Shown in pieces: positions 1 through 9,900 of a DNA stretch of 64,000 nt (position 1 is the first letter of the stretch; every line of letters begins with the position of its first letter). The notes below the pieces were generated by a model that did not search any database, was not told the origin of the DNA, and saw nothing but the letters and a program-made list of their open reading frames with translations. The position numbers and the translations under genes are program-made. This DNA is from an uncultured Roseiflexaceae bacterium (GTDB taxonomy: Bacteria; Chloroflexota; Chloroflexia; Chloroflexales; Roseiflexaceae): assembly GCA_937988885.1 (NCBI GenBank), contig CALKHR010000080.1, positions 176,017-240,016 on the forward strand. Direction: 5' to 3'.

Positions 1-386
1 TCCCAAGCGTACTGTAATGCCGAAAGCATCGCTGGATCGCTTTCAATCGCCCAGGGCAACTCATCAAGCACTAAAATGCGCCGGTCATCGCGAATAACCG
101 CAGCTACTTCGTCCCATAGATCCGACCAACTTGTAAAAGTCGGTGCATTCGAAGTTGCTGTTCGTCCTCGGATCGCTGCATAGAGTCTGCGTCGCTGAAG
201 GTCTGCAGGCTCTTTTTGAGCCATCCAATATGTCCATGTCAAACCGCTCTGGCTAGCCCAATGGCGCAAGAGTGCCGTCTTGCCAACCCGTCGTCGTCCA
301 TAGAGCAGAAACAGTTCTCCACCCTGTTGCCGCTCCTGAATCCGCTTGAGCATCGCTAATTCGTCAACTCGATCAATAAACAACAT
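1..386 (-). CDS. AAA ATPase of the archaeal-ATPase type, N-terminal part only
   Basis: The gene runs off the left edge; about 128 N-terminal residues are visible. A P-loop reads GRRRVGKTALL near residue 30 and a Walker B strand reads RILVLDELPW near residue 105, separated by the length usual for the archaeal-ATPase (Pfam ATPase_2-like) group, whose full members continue with a C-terminal nuclease-like or DUF234 domain not seen here. The start chosen is the ATG at 386, because GGAG lies six bases upstream; an in-frame ATG at 392 would sit directly on that ribosome-binding site. A 45-bp perfect palindrome immediately upstream contains a TATAAT box in the right orientation. The cellular role of this family is poorly known; several members sit near toxin-antitoxin-like genes. 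I assign only ATP binding and hydrolysis. Confidence 0.8.
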   Translation of the reverse strand, partial: MLFIDRVDELAMLKRIQERQQGGELFLLYGRRRVGKTALLRHWASQSGLTWTYWMAQKEPADLQRRRLYAAIRGRTATSNAPTFTSWSDLWDEVAAVIRDDRRILVLDELPWAIESDPAMLSALQYAW

Positions 387-396
387 AGCCATCTCC

Positions 397-441
397 AAAA
401 GATACATCGCTACAGTATTATACTGTAGCGATGTATCTTTT
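397..441. repeat. Perfect 45-bp palindrome with embedded promoter element
   Basis: Two 22-base arms are exact reverse complements around a single central T (position 419). On the minus strand the centre contains TATAAT (422 to 417). A weak TTTCAA sits 18 bases upstream of it as a possible -35. The palindrome ends 11 bases before the ATPase start codon, so a transcript could also fold a very stable hairpin over the leader. It could be an operator for an autoregulator, a bidirectional terminator or the end of a small mobile repeat. I saw no second copy in the window. Confidence 0.85.
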
Positions 442-547
442 TGAAACCCTCCACCTCCCTGCAAGCAACCACTCAGCAGCCTCTCACGTCCTTCTTATCA
501 GCGAAATGCTACAATAAACTTCACATAACAGACGCTGTGGAGGCGCG

Positions 548-3100
548 ATGGCTCCTCAACGACTCAACCAATCGAATCGTCCCTTCTGGCGCATCCTGCG
601 GTGGATTGGCCGGATTGTCGCGCTGGCCTCCCTGCTCCTGCTGCTCGCGGGCCTCGCGCTCTGGTTCAGCACGCCCCTGCCCACACCCGAGCGCTTGCGG
701 GCCAACGCTGCCATTGGCAGCACCCGCATCCTCGATCGCAACGGCCAACTGCTGTTCGCCGCCCCCGATCCGCTCAGTGGTTGGCGGCGCCCGCTGCCCC
801 TCGACGAGATCCCGCTGACGCTGCGGCAAGCCACCATTGCCATCGAGGACCGCGGCTTCTACAGCAATGTGGGCATTGATCTGCGCGGCATCGCGCGGGC
901 GGCCTGGCTCAACCTGCGCAGCGGCGCTATTGTCGCGGGTGGCTCCACCATCACGCAACAACTGGCCCGCAACTTCCTGCTCGAACCGCACCAGGCCCAA
1001 CAACGCGTCTGGAGCCGCAAACTGCGCGAGGCCGTATTGGCGCTCAAACTCACCGCCAACTACGAGAAAGACGAGATACTCGCGCTCTACTTGAACCAGA
1101 CCTACTACGGCGGCATGAGCTACGGCGTCGAGGCCGCTGCCCAGCACTTCTTTGGCAAACCCGCGCGCGACCTCGATCTCGCCGAATCTGCGCTGCTGGC
1201 CGGGCTACCGCAGGCGCCGTCGCACTACGACCCCCTCAACGATCCCGCAGCCGCACAGGCTCGCCAAGCGTTCGTCCTCGACGCAATGCTCCAGCAAGGC
1301 TACATCGACGCCGAACAACACGCCGCAGCGCTCGCCGAACCGCTCCAGTACGCCAACAACGACGCAACAATGCGCGCCCCACACTTCGTCACCTACGTGC
1401 TGGGCCTGCTCGAAGCCGAATTCGGCCCCGACACGCTCGCGCGGGGCGGCCTGACTATCACCACCACGCTCGACGCCGACCTGAACGACGCCGCCCAACG
1501 CAGCCTACGCCGCCACTTAGCGCAGTTGGCCGACCCGCACAACGGTGAGCCCGACCACCTCGCCCGCAACGGTGCCGTCCTGGTGCTGGAGCCGAGCAAC
1601 GGCGCGATCCTCGCTATGGTCGGCAGCCCGGATTTCGATAACCGCGCCATCCAAGGCCAAGTCAACGCCGTGTTAGCCCGACGCCAACCCGGCTCCGCTA
1701 TCAAACCGCTGACCTACGCCGCCGCCCTCGAACGCGGCTGGACGCCCGCCAGCATCCTGTTCGACGTGCCCAGCAACTTCGTTACTAACGAAGGCCAACC
1801 CTACTCGCCTCAAAACTACGACAGCACCTTCCACGGCCCACTGCTGCTACGCGAGGCGCTGGCCACCTCCTCGAACGTAGCCGCCGTGAACCTGCTCGAC
1901 CAGATCGGCATACCCGCCCTGCTCGATATGGCCGAACGCCTCGGCATCGCCAGCCTGCTCGAGAACAGCGGGCGCTACGGTCTCGCGATCACCCTTGGAG
2001 GCGGCGAAGTGACCCTGCTCGAACTGACCAGCGCCTACGCCTCCTTCGCCAACCAGGGCCAGCGCGTGCATCCTACGGCCATTCTCGCCATCAGCGATGC
2101 GAACGGCCAGCCGATCGCTTTGCCCGAAGCGCCGCCCAGCACCACCGTGCTCAGCGCCGATATCGCCTACTTGATCAGCGACATCCTCTCCGATCGCTAT
2201 GCCCGCAGCCGCGCCTTCGGGCTGGGTGGCCCGCTTGAGATCGACCGCCCAGCCGCCGTTAAGACGGGCACTTCCACCGATTGGCGCGACAACTGGACGC
2301 TCGGCTACACGCCCGATCGCGCCGTGGGTGTGTGGGTCGGCAACGCCGACGGTAGCCCCATGCGCGACGTGACTGGCATCAGCGGCGCAGGGCCGGTCTG
2401 GCACGAAGTGATGCTGCTGGCGCATCGTGGCATCGCGCCCAAGCCCTTCGAGCGGCCCAACACCATCGTCGAAACGACCATCTGCGCCGCGAGCGGCCTG
2501 CTGCCCGGCCCGTACTGTTCCGGCACTCGCCAAGAACGCTTTATCGAGGGCACGCAGCCCACCCGCCCCGACGACACGCACATTCCTGTGTACATCGACC
2601 CGCGGCGCGATTGCCGCACACCCGCAGGCTACCCGCCCGAGCACACGATTCTACGCATTTATCGCGTCCTGCCGCCCCAGGCCGAAGCGTGGGCGCACGA
2701 GCAGGGCCTACCGCAGATCCCACGCGAGATCTGTCCGCCTTTGGCCGCCGAAACGAGTGGGAACAGCGCGCCGAAGCCCAGCGCCGTGCCCATGCCGAGC
2801 ACCGCGCTCGCCCCAGCTGTGCTCAGCCCGGCCTCCGGCGCGCACTACGTCTACAGCGCCGACCTGCCACCCGAGCGCCAGCGCATCCGCCTGCGCGCCC
2901 AGGCGGGCATCGGTGCGCGTAGACTGACTATCTACCTGAACGAGCAGCCGTTGGCGCAGTTCACCGCGCCGCCCTACGAAACATTCTGGACCATCACGCC
3001 GGGCACCTATCGCCTCGTGATCGAGATCGAGGATGAAAACGGCCAATTGCACCGCAGCGCCGAAACGCACTTCAGTGTGAGCGGCCAGCAAACCAATTAG
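548..3100 (+). CDS. pbpC: Penicillin-binding protein 1C (bifunctional transglycosylase/transpeptidase)
   Basis: This 850-residue class A PBP polymerises and cross-links peptidoglycan outside the membrane. A short cytoplasmic tail and one membrane segment (about residues 21-40) precede a GT51 transglycosylase domain with the EDRGFY motif (Glu100) and GGSTITQQLARN (131-142). The transpeptidase domain has SAIK (Ser383, Lys386), SSN (441-443) and KTGT (572-575), so all catalytic boxes are intact. Residues from about 745 match the C-terminal BiPBP_C domain that distinguishes PBP1C from PBP1A/1B. GGAGG stands four to five bases before the ATG. In many bacteria pbpC is the neighbour of an alpha-2-macroglobulin gene, and one lies downstream here after a NUDIX gene. 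PBP1C enzymes often bind beta-lactams poorly; that cannot be judged from sequence. Confidence 0.95.
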   Translation: MAPQRLNQSNRPFWRILRWIGRIVALASLLLLLAGLALWFSTPLPTPERLRANAAIGSTRILDRNGQLLFAAPDPLSGWRRPLPLDEIPLTLRQATIAIEDRGFYSNVGIDLRGIARAAWLNLRSGAIVAGGSTITQQLARNFLLEPHQAQQRVWSRKLREAVLALKLTANYEKDEILALYLNQTYYGGMSYGVEAAAQHFFGKPARDLDLAESALLAGLPQAPSHYDPLNDPAAAQARQAFVLDAMLQQGYIDAEQHAAALAEPLQYANNDATMRAPHFVTYVLGLLEAEFGPDTLARGGLTITTTLDADLNDAAQRSLRRHLAQLADPHNGEPDHLARNGAVLVLEPSNGAILAMVGSPDFDNRAIQGQVNAVLARRQPGSAIKPLTYAAALERGWTPASILFDVPSNFVTNEGQPYSPQNYDSTFHGPLLLREALATSSNVAAVNLLDQIGIPALLDMAERLGIASLLENSGRYGLAITLGGGEVTLLELTSAYASFANQGQRVHPTAILAISDANGQPIALPEAPPSTTVLSADIAYLISDILSDRYARSRAFGLGGPLEIDRPAAVKTGTSTDWRDNWTLGYTPDRAVGVWVGNADGSPMRDVTGISGAGPVWHEVMLLAHRGIAPKPFERPNTIVETTICAASGLLPGPYCSGTRQERFIEGTQPTRPDDTHIPVYIDPRRDCRTPAGYPPEHTILRIYRVLPPQAEAWAHEQGLPQIPREICPPLAAETSGNSAPKPSAVPMPSTALAPAVLSPASGAHYVYSADLPPERQRIRLRAQAGIGARRLTIYLNEQPLAQFTAPPYETFWTITPGTYRLVIEIEDENGQLHRSAETHFSVSGQQTN

Positions 3101-3139
3101 CCGCCACGCCACTGCCAAAGCTCGCTATTGTAGTCAGAA

Positions 3140-3180
3140 GAGCGCAGCCGCAGCCTCATAGCCCGTCGCTACGGCACATC
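3140..3180 (-). repeat. Fragment related to the dispersed intergenic repeat
   Basis: Read on the minus strand this stretch contains GTAGCGACGGG followed by a GAGG-CTGCGG segment, matching the second half of the repeat copies at 20.0, 60.9 and 63.9 kb. The first half is absent. The gap between pbpC and the NUDIX gene holds nothing else recognisable. Confidence 0.4.
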
Positions 3181-3255
3181 CCCCACAAAGGCAACGTGTG
3201 GTACGCAGCTCGTATGGCATTGGCTGCATACAAGCGCTAAACCGAGGAGGAACGT

Positions 3256-3804
3256 ATGCCTACATTTGGTGTCGCTACGGCAGTCTTTCAGGGGAACCGC
3301 ATTTTGCTCACCAAACGCAACGACTTTGAGGTCTGGTGCCTGCCCGGCGGAGCGATCGAAGACGGCGAAACGCTTGTGGAGGCTGCAGCCCGCGAGACTC
3401 GTGAGGAGACGGGTATCGAAGTTCAAATCACGCGATTCGTCGGTATGTACACGCAACTTCGCACTCACGAAACCTTCCACTTACTGACCTTTGCGGGTCA
3501 CCCGATCGGCGGCAACTTGGATCCTGATCCCAAGGAAGTGGTTGATATCGGCTACTTCGAGCGCGACGGCTTGCCTACGCCGATGCTATTTGGCCATGGT
3601 CAGCAGATCGCGGATGCTTGGGATGGCTGCGTTGGCACCGCCTACCGATACCAAGTCCACATACCGCCAGAATGCCAAATCTCGCGCAACGACCTGTATG
3701 CGCTGCGCGACCGCTCGGGCCTTAGTCGCCAAGCGTTTTATCTTCAAATGGTGCAACCAATACGACTCGAATCTGATAAACGGCAGATACCTCCAGATCC
3801 ATAG
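3256..3804 (+). CDS. NUDIX hydrolase
   Basis: The 182-residue protein carries an exact NUDIX box (pattern GX5EX7REUXEEXGU) at residues 32-54, with the REXXEE metal-binding core RETREE. NUDIX enzymes hydrolyse a nucleoside diphosphate linked to another group, using Mg2+ or Mn2+; the substrate cannot be read from the box. The N-terminal strand (GVATAVFQGNRILLTKR) is typical of the MutT-like fold, and the C-terminal 50 residues are unassigned. AGGAGG precedes the ATG by five bases. It lies between pbpC and the macroglobulin gene on the same strand, but 155-bp and 108-bp gaps argue against tight co-translation. A small AT-rich hairpin (aaagtat/atacttt, 3841-3857) follows the gene. Confidence 0.9.
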   Translation: MPTFGVATAVFQGNRILLTKRNDFEVWCLPGGAIEDGETLVEAAARETREETGIEVQITRFVGMYTQLRTHETFHLLTFAGHPIGGNLDPDPKEVVDIGYFERDGLPTPMLFGHGQQIADAWDGCVGTAYRYQVHIPPECQISRNDLYALRDRSGLSRQAFYLQMVQPIRLESDKRQIPPDP

Positions 3805-3912
3805 CTCTGAAACGGACCCTCCTCCAATAACGTCGTAGTAAAAGTATTTGATACTTTCAACTGGTATGAGCGTAGCGACTAAACCCAACGTCGTAGCTTT
3901 GGAGAAGGATAT

Positions 3913-6900
3913 ATGCGACAAAACCTACCATCTATCCGTCCTCGATACCTGCTGATTGTTGTGCTAATCGGCCTCCTGGTCGGCGTGAGCATTCCGACAG
4001 GGCCGTTGTTGATATCTGGACCGCGTTTGCTTGAGGCGACACCCGCAGATCAGGCCAGCGATGTCAATCCGCAAGCGCCGCTTCAACTCGTCTTTGATCA
4101 GTGGGTCAATACCGAATCGCTCAGCAAAGCGATCAGCTTCAACCCGCCCGTGGAGTTCACCGTCGAGCACGCCGAATCGCCGAGGCCATGGCGTTCGGTG
4201 ATCAACGTGGTGCCGAGCGGCGGCTTGCGCTACGGTCAGCGCTACACACTCACGTTGGGTGCGGGGGTGCGCAACCTGCTGGGGCGCGCAACCGCCGAAC
4301 CGCAGTCGTTGGCCTTCGCGACCTCCAACTACCTGACGGTGGCGAAGATTGCCCCAGTCGAGCGCGCCGAACGAGTGCCGCTGCACACGCCGATCACCAT
4401 CAACTTCGGCGCGCCTGTCGTATCCCCGGAGCAGGTCGCCGCTGCTGCCGAGGACCCAACCCTGGCCGCTCAGTTGCCGGGCAGCGGCCAAGATCAACCG
4501 ACGCTGCTCACGTTGGATCCGCCTGTCGCCGGTGTGGGGCGCTGGCTCTCGCCCACGATGTACGGCTTCTACCCGACCGAGCGCTTGCGGGCCGCCACGG
4601 AATATCGGGCCACGCTCACCGACGCGATCAGCACCGACGGTCGCGCGCAACTGGAGCGACCGCTGACTTGGAACTTCATCACCGAAGCGCCGCTGTTGCT
4701 GGGTACGCAGCCCTTCGACGGCGCCTCGGATGTGCCGGTGGACAGCGTTGTCGAGGTGCAACTCGACCCCGATGTGGACGTTGATTCGGCGATGGCGCAC
4801 TTCGCCCTGGCTGACGCCAGCACGGGAGAGGCGGTGGAGGGCACCTTGCAGCCCTCCGACAGCGGCTTCCTGTTCAAGCCCGCGGCCCCGCTGGCCCGCA
4901 GCGCGAGCTACACCGCCACGTTAGCGCCCGGCATCCAGACGCGCAACGCCAAGCCGTTGAACAACCAGTCGATCGATTGGGATTTTACCGTGATCGGCGA
5001 TCTGGAGATCGATCAGGTAGAGCCGCGCCCCGATACGCAACAGGTCGCCACCGATCTGCCGCGCATCAGCGTGCGCTTCAATCACCCCGTTGTGGCCGTC
5101 ACCACGATCAGCCAGCAGCAACAGGTCGCGTCGTTCACCATCGACCCGCCGATCGCGGGTGTGGGCAGTTGGCTCGATACCAGCACCTACGTCTTTTCGC
5201 CCACCGAGCGCCTGATGGCCGCCAAGGATTATCGCGTGACGGTTGCCGCCGGACTCGCTGACCAGACCGGCGGCGTGCTGCGCGATTCCTACGAGTGGAA
5301 CTTCCGAACCGCCGCCCCACGCCTGATCAAGACTTCGCCATCCAACGGCTATTTGCAGATGTCGCCCAATCCCGTTTTTGAGTTGTACTTCGATCAACCC
5401 ATGAACGAGCAGGATCTGCGCGACTTCACACATTTGCGCAACAGCAACACTGGCGAGGAGATCCCAGGCACGATCTCGTTTGAGCATATCGACGAGCGCG
5501 ATTTTGTCTACGATCGTGAGGCGGATACGTGGCGCGCCTTGCCGATCGTGTTCAAGGCCGTCTTCACGCCGACCGTCACGCTCGAACGGGGTGGCTTCTA
5601 CCAGATTCTGGTGGACATGCGAGCCCGTGCTGCCAACGGTGGCGCGTTGGAGGTTGCATCGGGCAGTTCGTACGGTGTCGCGCCGCTGCCTGCTTTAGAG
5701 AGCATCGACGCCAACATCTTCGGCTTATCGCCCTTCGAGCCTGGCCATATGCCGCTCAGCTTCGATTTCAGCACCAACATGAATTGGAGCTCGGTCTGGG
5801 AACATCTGCAGATCACGCCGAGCGCCACCGATGTGTACACAAACGGCTTTGGTACGACGTTCCAATTGAACTTTGCGACCCAGCCCGAGACGGAGTACCG
5901 CATCACGTTGTTGCCCGGCGCGCGCGATGTGTACGGCGTAACTATCGACACGGAGCACTCCTTCACGTTCTCCACTACCGCCATGCGCCCGCAGGTGATG
6001 CTGGCCCCCTCCCGTCGTGTGGGTGTCTACAGCACGTATACGCCCATCAGCGCCCCGTTGCAGCATGTGAATGTGGAGCGCGTCAGCTATCAACTCTATC
6101 AACTCGATCCCGAGCAAGTGCCAACGTTGCACCTCAACACCGACGATTGGCAGGAGTTCGTGCCCGATCCCGCCAGGTTGCAGCGGGAAGGCGAGCTTGA
6201 ACTGACTGGTGAGCGCAATCGTTACAAACTCACGCCGATCAATCTCGGTGAACTTGCGGCGGGTGTCTACCTGTTGCAGGTGGAGAGCCCGAACGGCCCG
6301 AGCGATAAGCAGTTGATGGTCGTCAGCCCCTATGCCATCACATTGAAGCGGAGCGCCGAGCAGCTGTTTGTGTGGGTGGTGGATCTGGGTAACGGCAAGC
6401 CCGTAGCCGATCTTCCGCTGACCGCAGTGGCGTTCTCGTACGATGACCAGGGGCGGTTGCAGCCGATGGATGAGCCGCGCTTGCTTGGACGCACCGCCGC
6501 CGATGGCTCGCTGCTGGCCGATTTCAGCGTATCGGCGACCTACGCGCCGATCTATGTGTCCTCGGCCGCTGGCGAGCAGTTCGTGTTGGCGAGCTCCCAT
6601 TGGGATCGCGGCATCAGCGGCTGGGAGTTCGATTTCCCGATGGATCTGTCTGGGCAGGTCTTGAGGGGTAGCATCGTGACCGATCGCCCGCTCTACCGCC
6701 CTGAGCAGAACGTCTACATTCGTGGCGTGTTCCGCCTCGATAACGATCTTGATCTGCAGTTGCCAGCCGCTGGCCAACGTGCGCGCCTCCTGGTCGATGA
6801 TCCGTTTGGCACGACCATCTTATCGACCACGCTCGATTTGAGCGAGTTCGGCACGTTCAACACCAGTTTGCCATTGGGGAGCAACGTTCTTCCTGGCTAC

Positions 6901-9900
6901 TACGATATGTACGCGCGGTTGGACGATTCGCCGAACGGACAGGTGGTGTACGGGCAGTTCCAGGTGGCCGAGTACCGCTTGCCCGCGTTCGAGGTGAATG
7001 TGGTGCCCAGCGCCGCCGATTTGATGCCGGGCGAAGAGTTGAAGGTGCAGGCGACCGCCTCCTACTACACGGGCGGCGCGGTGGCCGATGCGCCTGTGCA
7101 ATGGCGCGTGATGGCCTCGCCGCTCTGGTTCAACCCAGCCGATCACGCTTCGCCAGGCTGGGGTTATTCGTTCGGCGATCCCGACGACGCCTCGGATTGG
7201 TATCGTGGTGACAATCCCCGCGCAGAGTTCAAGTTGTTGGCGATGGGCGAGGGACGTACCGATGGGCAGGGGAACTTTACGATCTCGCAGGCCGTGAACC
7301 TGGAGCAATCCATGCAGGGCCGCCGTTTGGAGGTCGAGTTCGACATTACGGATCGCGATGGTCAGAGTATCACTGGCGCTACGGAGGTGCTGCTGCATCC
7401 TGGCGATGCCTACATCGGCCTGCGCTCCAAGAGCTATATCGGCCAAATCGGCCAGCCGCTTGATATCCAGGTTCAGACGATCGATCCGCAGGGCCAGGCG
7501 ATCGGGCCGCACACCTTCGATGTGCAACTCTACAAACGAGAATGGTTTGTGGTGCGCGAGGATTTGGGTGGCGATGGCTTAGGCTACAGCGTCAGTTACA
7601 CCGATACGCTGGTTTCGCAATCCTCCGTCACCACCGATGCGCGGGGCCGCGCCGATGTGCAGGTGACACCCACCAGCGGCGGTCTGCAGCGCATCGTGGT
7701 CGAGGGGCGCGATAGCGCGGGCCACCTGATCCGTTCCAGCATCTTCGTGTGGGTGGGCGGCGAAGGGGCCTTCTGGGGCGTCGATAACAGCCTTCGTATG
7801 GATCTGATCGCGGATAAACGCGAGTATCGCCCTGGCGAACAGGCCCAGATCCTGATCGCTGCGCCGTATCCGAACATGAGCGCCTTGGTCACGGTCGAAC
7901 GGGGCAATGTGCTCGAACATCGCGTGATGCAGTTGCAGGGCACCACCGAACTGCTGCAACTGCCGATCACCAAAGACTTCGCGCCGAACGTGTACGTCTC
8001 GGTGATGCTGATCAAATCGGCGAAGGGCAGCGGCGATCTGCCCGACATGCGGATGGGCATGGTCGAGTTGGTGGTGTCGAGCGAGCAGCAGCAACTGAAC
8101 GTGAACATCACACCCAACACCACGCAGGTCGGGCCGCGCGATCAGATCACGTACTCCATCGAAGTCACGGATCACACGGGCAAGGGCGTGCAGGCCGAGG
8201 TGGCGTTGGCGCTGGTGGATAAAGCCATCTTGGCGCTGGCCGACGATAGCAATCCAACCCTGATGCAGGTCTTCTATCGCTGGCGGATGCTGGGCGTGAG
8301 CACCGCGCAATCGCTCACCGAGTTCGCATCGCGGGTGGTGCTCCAGCCCGAGGCGAAGGGCGGCGGTGGCGGTGGCGGTGTTGGCGGCGGGGAAGATGTA
8401 CTTGCTCGCCAGAACTTCGCTGGCACGGCCTACTGGAATCCGTCACTGGTCACCGATCAGAACGGCAAGGCGAGCGTCACCGTGCAACTGCCCGACAACC
8501 TGACCACGTGGGTGATGCGCGCTTGGGCCGTCACTCCCGACACGCTGGTCGGTCAATCCGAGACCGAGGTGGTCGCCTCACGACAACTGCTGGTGCGCCC
8601 GACGCTGCCCCGCTTCCTGACGATGGGCGATCAGGCACAGTTGCAGACGGTGGTGCAGAACAGCACCAACGCCCCGATCAACGCGACCGTGCGGCTGGTG
8701 TTGGGAGGCGACGCGGCTACGCTCAAGGCGAACGGGCCGCAGAGCCAGGAGGTGCAGATCCCCGCGAACGACACCGCACTGCTGCGCTGGCCCGTCGAGG
8801 CTGTTGCGGCGGGGCAGGCGGTGGTGCGCTTCGAGGTGACGGGCGGCGGCTTGCAGGACATCGTTGAGGTGAGCCTGCCCGTGCAGCGCTTCCTCACGCC
8901 CGAGGTGGTCGCGAGCGCTGGGCTGGTGCGCAGCGGCACGCCGCTGGTCGAGACGCTCGCCCTTGAGGCGCGTCCCGGCGAACTCGAACTCGTGCTCGAA
9001 CCGTCGTTGGCGGCGGGGATGAGCGACGGCTTGAGCGTCGTGGAGAACAAGGCCTTCGATTGCACCGAGGCGACCGCGAGCGCCATCCTCTCCAACGCCG
9101 TGAGCTATCGGCTGATGAGCCAATTGGGCGATGCCGATCTCAAGGCGCGCTTGGAGCAGAACCTGACCCGCGACCTACAGCAGTTGATGCTGCGCCAGAA
9201 TCTCGATGGTGGCTGGTCGTGGTGCGCCTCCTCGACCAGCGGCGAGCCAAGTTCGCCCTACGTCAGCATCTACGCCGTTCAGAGCCTGGTAGAGGCGCAG
9301 CGGGTGGGCTTCACGGTTGCGCCACAGCGCTACGCCGATGCGCTCGATTACCTGAGCGAGGCGCTCAACGACGAGTTGCGCATGCCCCGCGATACGGAGA
9401 CCTCGATGCGGGCGGCGAGTATTCCGAACCTGCGCAGTTATGCGCTGTTCGTGCTGGCCGAGGCGGGCAAGGCCGACCGGGGCCGCGCTGTGACGCTGTT
9501 CGATCAACGGCATCGCTTGCAGGTCTATGGCAAGGCCTACCTGCTGATGACGCTGCAAACACTGGGTGGCGAGCAGCAGCGCGTCGATACGCTGATCGGC
9601 GAACTGATGGAGTCGGCCTTCCTGACCACCACCGATGCGTACTGGCGCGAGCAGCGCATCGATTTCTGGGCCATGAGCAGCGATGATCGCAGCACGGCGC
9701 TGGCGGTTCAGGCGCTTGTTCGCAGCGACCCGAATAACTTCCTGATCCCGAACGCCGTGCGCCATTTGATGGGTGCCTCGAACGTGCAGGCCGACGCGCC
9801 ACGCCTGCATGCCCGCACGACCCTCGAATGGGCCACTATTCTGATGGCGCTGGCCGAGTATCTGCCGCAGACGGGCGAACTCGACGCTAACTATAGCTAC

